The notes under the pieces are model-generated. The model was not told where the DNA came from, searched no databases, and saw only the letters and a program-made list of their open reading frames with translations. From Zonotrichia leucophrys gambelii (taxonomy: Eukaryota; Chordata; Aves; Passeriformes; Passerellidae), in the NCBI RefSeq assembly GCF_028769735.1, contig NC_088170.1, positions 49,385,585-49,449,584 of the forward strand: a stretch of 64,000 nt of DNA. The letters run 5' to 3'. The translations under genes were made by a program, and so were the position numbers. Of the stretch, positions 59,276 through 64,000 are shown piece by piece (the first letter of the stretch is position 1; each line of letters begins with the position of its first letter).

Positions 59276-59913
59276 ATTTACAGCAGAAAAATATTGTCAC
59301 TTACATTAGGATTGTTAAGAGCCATGCAACCATCATTTTATGCACTTACTGAGCTCTTCACAGTTATTCAAGATTAGACAATTCCACTTGTTTGTTTTTG
59401 GCAAAAAGACACTGCACATTAATGCTTGGGAGAAGATGGAAGAGAGAAATTTATTTATATACCATTGCATTTTGAATGGATTTTAATGGAAGCTCCTGCT
59501 TCCAATCATAAAAATACATTGTTGTAATTGCCATGAAATCCCAGTCTGTAATACAGAAAATGTTGGCAGGATAAGCCAGCTTTCTGCTGCAGTACAGGAA
59601 ACCCCTTGCAATCAATATAAAGAAAAGCAGAAAGGGGGGTGGGGGGAAAGGAAGGAAAAATCATCTATGCTTATCAAAACATTGTTTTCTATCAGATAGT
59701 AAGGTCCAAGGATCTGGCTATCCTGACAAGAAATGGAGGAATAAATAATCCAAACTAGACATTGAAATTCAGGGCATAACTAATTATGCCCTGGAGTCTT
59801 ACTGTGCCTTCTTCTCAAGCAGTTTTATCAGTACTGAGACAGTTTTGAAAAATGCTATTTGTGGAGATTTTCTCAGCTAGAGACAACTTCAAGAGGTTGT
59901 TATTTTGGTTGCC

Positions 59914-59937
59914 CATTAACTTTGGGCAAAGTTAATG
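59914..59937. repeat. Perfect inverted repeat, 10-bp arms, 4-nt loop
   Basis: CATTAACTTT and its exact reverse complement flank GGGC. It lies 24 bp before the long pentanucleotide array. Confidence 0.88.
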
Positions 59938-59960
59938 ACAGTTGTCTTGTATAAAGGCAA

Positions 59961-60182
59961 GGAAGGGAAGGGAAGGGAAGGGAAGGGAAGGGAAGGGAAG
60001 GGAAGGGAAGGGAAGGGAAGGGAAGGGAAGGGAAGGGAAGGGAAGGGAAGGGAAGGGAAGGGAAGGGAAGGGAAGGGAAGGGAAGGGAAGGGAAGGGAAG
60101 GGAAGGGAAGGGAAGGGAAGGGAAGGGAAGGGAAGGGAAGGGAAGGGAAGGGAAGGGAAGGGAAGGGAAGGGAAGGGAAGGG
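59961..60182. repeat. (GGGAA)n / AAGGG-class array, 222 bp, uninterrupted
   Basis: About 44 perfect pentamer units with no interruption. The plus strand is all purine and has mirror symmetry, so the array can form triplex (H-DNA) and, with its GGG runs, G-quadruplex structures. Open frames of 85 to 101 codons on both strands across it are artefacts of the period-5 repeat. Length in the population is probably variable. Confidence 0.98.
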
Positions 60183-61341
60183 TTGGATATGACTTTCTGT
60201 TCTGTATGTCATAAGTAGCAAGGGCTAAGGTTTGGCAGGACGCTCACAGTGTCGTATTCACTGGGGTCACTACCAGCCTAGAAAAGAGACAGGAGGAGGG
60301 ACAATTTTCCTCTTGGAAGCTGTCTGGCCACTCCATTGCATCTTGGACCCAAAGGTCCACTCCCAGCAGCAGCAATTATGCTTATAAAGTCCTTCATATC
60401 CTGAATGAAGTGTGCCTTGCTATGTGCCTTTTCCATACCTGCCTTTGGGAGGCAAGAGCCTTGTGTCCTCTTGGCCAACAAGTGCCTGAGTGCAGGTACA
60501 TCTGCTCAGGGCTGTTCATTACCTGAGGAACAAAGAGCCTCAATATTAGTTACCCAAGCACTTTCTAGAGTGCTAGAGTGACTTTGATGATGCCTCAACA
60601 GAACAGCCAAACAACCATCATCATCTCCAAAATTTTACTTTAGACATAAAATTCAACCTGAATCTTTCATGCAAGTATTGCCTTCTACCTTCAAAAAGCA
60701 AAATATATCCTGAAGATTGGCTTGGCTTTGTTATTTGTTAATTGTACGTAATGCATTTGTCTGTCAGTTATGAATAATCAGTTACTAGCTAATTATAAAT
60801 AGCTCTAGGACAAACTGCAACAACTGCTTAACAGCATCTGGAAGCCCAGAACTGTGTTTGCAGTGGGAAACCCTGCTAGACATTTTGACTTATTTATGAG
60901 ACAAGATATTAATATCAATAATATTAATATATTGCAGAAATATAACTAACAGTAACTTATTCAGGATTTTTGAGTTTAGCAAAAAAAAAAATCATGTAGA
61001 ACTAGTGTTTATTGAACAATAATTTAAATAGATTGTGAAAGTAAGGCACCACTCAAGAAATATGTGAACCTTATTTAATTCCATGTCCATTAATGTGCAA
61101 AGTAAACAGCATTTTCTTCTCTGTTACATATTGATGTCATGCAAATCATTGTCAGCTAATATGAAATCAATCATTTGCAATTACTGAAAATTAGACAATC
61201 AGAGCACGAAATGTAGGTATGATTTTTCACTTAAAAACAAACACACAGGGTGGATTTATGAAACACCAAACAAAAATAAATGATATAAACAAAAATGTAA
61301 GTGATTTTTTGGACAGCATTCACCCTTGTTCCAGGAGCCAG
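60183..61341. other. Intron 2 sequence, nothing recognised
   Basis: AT-rich. At 60730..60810 the sequence is rich in TAATTA-like cores (for example CTAGCTAATTATAAATAGCT), which could be regulatory, but no match can be claimed. GATATTAATATC at 60906..60917 is a perfect palindrome. Confidence 0.45.
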
Positions 61342-61604
61342 TGTTGTGGTTGAGCACAGGCAGGCAGACAAAGCCCCCCCTGCTGCTCACACTCTCTCTC
61401 CTCCCCAGAAGGATGGGGTGAAAATCAGAAAGGTAAAAGTGGAACTTGGAGGAGCAGGAAAGGCCTTGGCTCTGTGCAAGCACTGTGCAGCAGTAACTTA
61501 AACATCCCTGAATTGTAAACACTGTTTTCAGCACAAATCCAAAACACAGCCGCATACCAGCTCCTGTGAAGAAAACCAGCTCTGTCCTGACCAAAGGCTG
61601 TGCA
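61342..61604 (+). mobile_element. Second LTR of the same family as 58219, no clear target duplication
   Basis: Begins TGTTGTGGTT and runs through CAGAAGGATGGGGTGAAAAT, AGGAAAGGCCTTGGCTCTGT, GCAGCAGTAACTTAAACATC and CACTGTTTTCAGCACAAATC to AAGAAAACCAGCTCTGTCC and a CA-ended terminus near 61604. The 3' blocks correspond one to one with those of the copy at 58219, which shares orientation, but this copy keeps the central part. It is more diverged at the termini and I see no flanking duplication. Exact ends are uncertain by several bases. Confidence 0.75.
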
Positions 61605-64000
61605 CAGAATGACTGTGAAGGAATTTTAATATTTTAAATGTACAAAATTATTAAACAATAATAACTAAAGGGTAAGCAATTAATAACTTCTGAGTTTTCA
61701 TAGTAAAACAATTATGTAACCTGGAGAGTAGCAAGAGCCAACAGGAGTTAAGTACTAAATTACCTGGGCTACCCTGGCTTCTTGCATAGCAAGTTGAAGA
61801 GAATTTTGCCAGAAATTATTCCCAGTATCACCATAAGTCCTGTCCTAAAACCTTTCTGATGAAATCATTCTCTTAAAATAGCTGGACAGCTGAGGTCATC
61901 TGAGTGTCAAAAGCTGGATACTGCAAATTCCCCACAGCACTGCATTTAGCTCTACTTAAAACCTTGTGAAAATGAATGTTTATATTTCTAAAACTGACAG
62001 AGGTAACTGTTGTTGAATAACAGTGAATTTCTTTTGTGAGGTTTTCATGAATGCAGCCCTATACAAAGATACAATTCTATGCCATAAAATTCAAAGCTAG
62101 AAAACAGAAAGACATGCATTTAAAAGAGAAGTTCAGTGCAAATACAAGAGATGTGGGAAAAATTGCAGCTGGTCATCAACTTCTTAGGAAGAATGGAGAT
62201 GAGATTATTTGGGTTGAATTTCACTAAAATATGCAAAAGAACTATATTTCATCTACATTCTTTTAGTCCTAGATCATGTAAAAATTACCAAAGTTTCATA
62301 CTCAGGAAATCTTCATAGCAAAGATATCATCTACTTTAGGAGAACTAAGTACTTTCTTTTTTTTTTTTTTTCCTAGACATTTTATGAAAGAGGAGGATTA
62401 GGAAGGGCTTTGAAGTGGTTGAAAGAGGCAGTTGTCACTCCCATTCTGTTATACATGACAGAAAATGCAGACTAAAAGACAATGCAGCACTTCTGTAACC
62501 ACAGTTTTCCAGATGTCATCACATCATTTTGATGCCTTTCATGGGAGTTCTATCCCCAGCACACAGCCCTTAAAATCCTGTGGGTGACATGAACTTTTAA
62601 TGGTGTCTTGATAAGAAATGTGAGAAGTCACTAGACTGCTCATGCTCCAGGCTCATATATAAATCAGGCAGAAGCACTGAAAATAAATCTTATCACTTTA
62701 ACAGATTTGTAAACACCTCCAGTTTCTGCAGTATTTTCTCTAAGCTGAAGTATAAACATGGAGGCCACAATATCTGCTTCCTCTCTTCCTCTCTGATTTA
62801 CTGTCTTCTCTTTGGTAAATGATATAAATTCAGGCCATCTGAATGAGTCTCAGCTGGAAAGATGTGTGCTATTACTTTCTAGCTCACAAAAGCTTTCTAA
62901 GATGCAATAAATTCAGACTTGCAAAGCAATTTTAAATCTTCACATAGAAAGTACAACCTTCATATTATATGTGTCATGGCACTGATATATATAAGATAGT
63001 CTGATGGACTGTTATGTTTTTCATATTTCTTTATTAAACGATGCTGTGCCATAATTATTACTTCAAGCACTAAAGAGAAAATGAATATGCAGGCTAAAAG
63101 GAAAAGCAGAACTAATGTATGTTAAATATCTGTTCATTAAATCTAATGAATCTCCATGTATAAAGAGCAGACTAAAAAGTACCACAGCTAAAATATTTGT
63201 GACTGAAATAACTTATTGATGAGACTCCTCTAAAGCATCTCGTGCTCCTAAGACTAAACTTTTATATATTTATGAACATAACCAAGTGCACTTGTCCCAG
63301 CCCATGACTATTCTGTGGTGCAGGTAAAACTCTTCCCCCACCCTTCAACCCAGCATGCTGGGGTTGCATCACAGGAGCACTATTTAGAAAACCACCTATT
63401 TTCTGGGGACAGAGCCCCCTGCTCTGCTGGTAGCCCTGGATGCTCCACCCAAGAGCCCAAGTGAGCCAGAGGGTGGGAGCTGTAACAGTTCCCCACACTG
63501 GTTGCTCCTGGGAACCCCAGGCCAGGGCATCAGGGATGTTTTCTCCTTACCACTAAAATAAGAAGCATTAACTGCATTGCTGGAAAAGCTATGGTCACCA
63601 AGAATGTCAATAAACAAATGTGTTATCTTAAAATGGGCAATATTTCACAAAGTCAATAGCATCTCATATGAGATTTTTGGCTCAAGGATGCCCACATGTA
63701 GAGCATTACTTTCTTTTCTTTCAGAACAATTGCATGATAACAAATGCATGACATAGCAGAAGCCAGATTTCAGCCATGTTAGCTGTCATAAATTTCTTGG
63801 CTTGCTTTTGAGAAGATCTGGGAGTTTGAGGCTGTGAGTGCAAAGAAATGTGGTGTTGAGCCTTTCCTCTAAGTCAGTTAATTATTAATCATCATGCCAG
63901 AAAGATCTGGTGGCTGCAGTGACTGGGCTGCATCCCTCTTTAAGCACATACTGACATTTAATGTCACAGAAATTTGGGGAAGGGGGGAAATACTCTCTCT
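61605..64000. other. Intron 2 sequence to the window edge
   Basis: AT-rich. A T-run at 62357..62371 followed by CCTAG resembles an acceptor, but the sequence behind it does not encode Kv4 exon 3. GC-richer at 63280..63540, with overlapping frames of no known type and an imperfect palindrome around CCCAGCATGCTGGG (63350..63363). No gene recognised. Confidence 0.45.

Noticed and set aside
59916..60221. Open frames of 85 to 101 codons on both strands with repeated Arg-Glu-Gly-Lys-Gly or Pro-Phe-Pro-Ser-Leu
   Set aside because: Pure artefacts of the GGGAA repeat, since a period-5 sequence lacking stops stays open.
62372..62480. Possible Kv4 exon 3 after the T-run and CCTAG
   Set aside because: No frame encodes the expected basic Kv4 tail. 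The frames contain stops or unrelated residues.

Overview
This window is vertebrate nuclear DNA, most likely from a bird. It is AT-rich, contains no operons or dense genes, and carries CR1 LINE tails ending in the ATTCTATG-type terminus. It also carries LTRs of a kind I know from bird genomes. All repeat assignments come from reading and memory of consensus sequences, not from a search.

Only one coding segment is well supported: a 163-bp exon at 56208..56370 on the plus strand. It encodes the end of the selectivity filter, the S6 helix and the start of the C-terminal tail of a Kv4 (Shal) voltage-gated potassium channel. The protein segment is the same in the Kv4 paralogues as I know them. The AT-rich, gene-poor surroundings and an upstream intron of at least 56 kb point to KCND2 rather than KCND3, which lies on a GC-rich microchromosome in chicken. 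On this reading, positions 1..56207 are the 3' part of the giant first intron and 56371..64000 is the 5' part of intron 2. Neither the long first coding exon nor the third exon was found.

The introns are mostly unannotatable AT-rich sequence with scattered repeats. There are CR1 fragments (about 3.25, 8.6, 34.8, 44.8 and 47.4 kb, with weaker ones near 5.1 and 59.2 kb). There is a truncated LTR at 33.5 kb and two short LTRs of a second family at 58.2 and 61.3 kb, one with a visible 5-bp target duplication. Tandem repeats include (ATTC)14, (GT)15, a 33-bp higher-order ATCC repeat and a perfect 222-bp AAGGG-class array. Several perfect short hairpins are also present.

The most unusual item is at about 27165..28060: a frameshifted, stop-riddled Ty3/Gypsy-type pol remnant with an almost complete series of reverse-transcriptase motifs, including YLDD. 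Such elements are rare in birds. Secondary leads are a convergent pair of CTCF-like motifs and acceptor/donor junctions resembling recursive splice sites in the long intron. I saw no evidence of a new multi-gene system.
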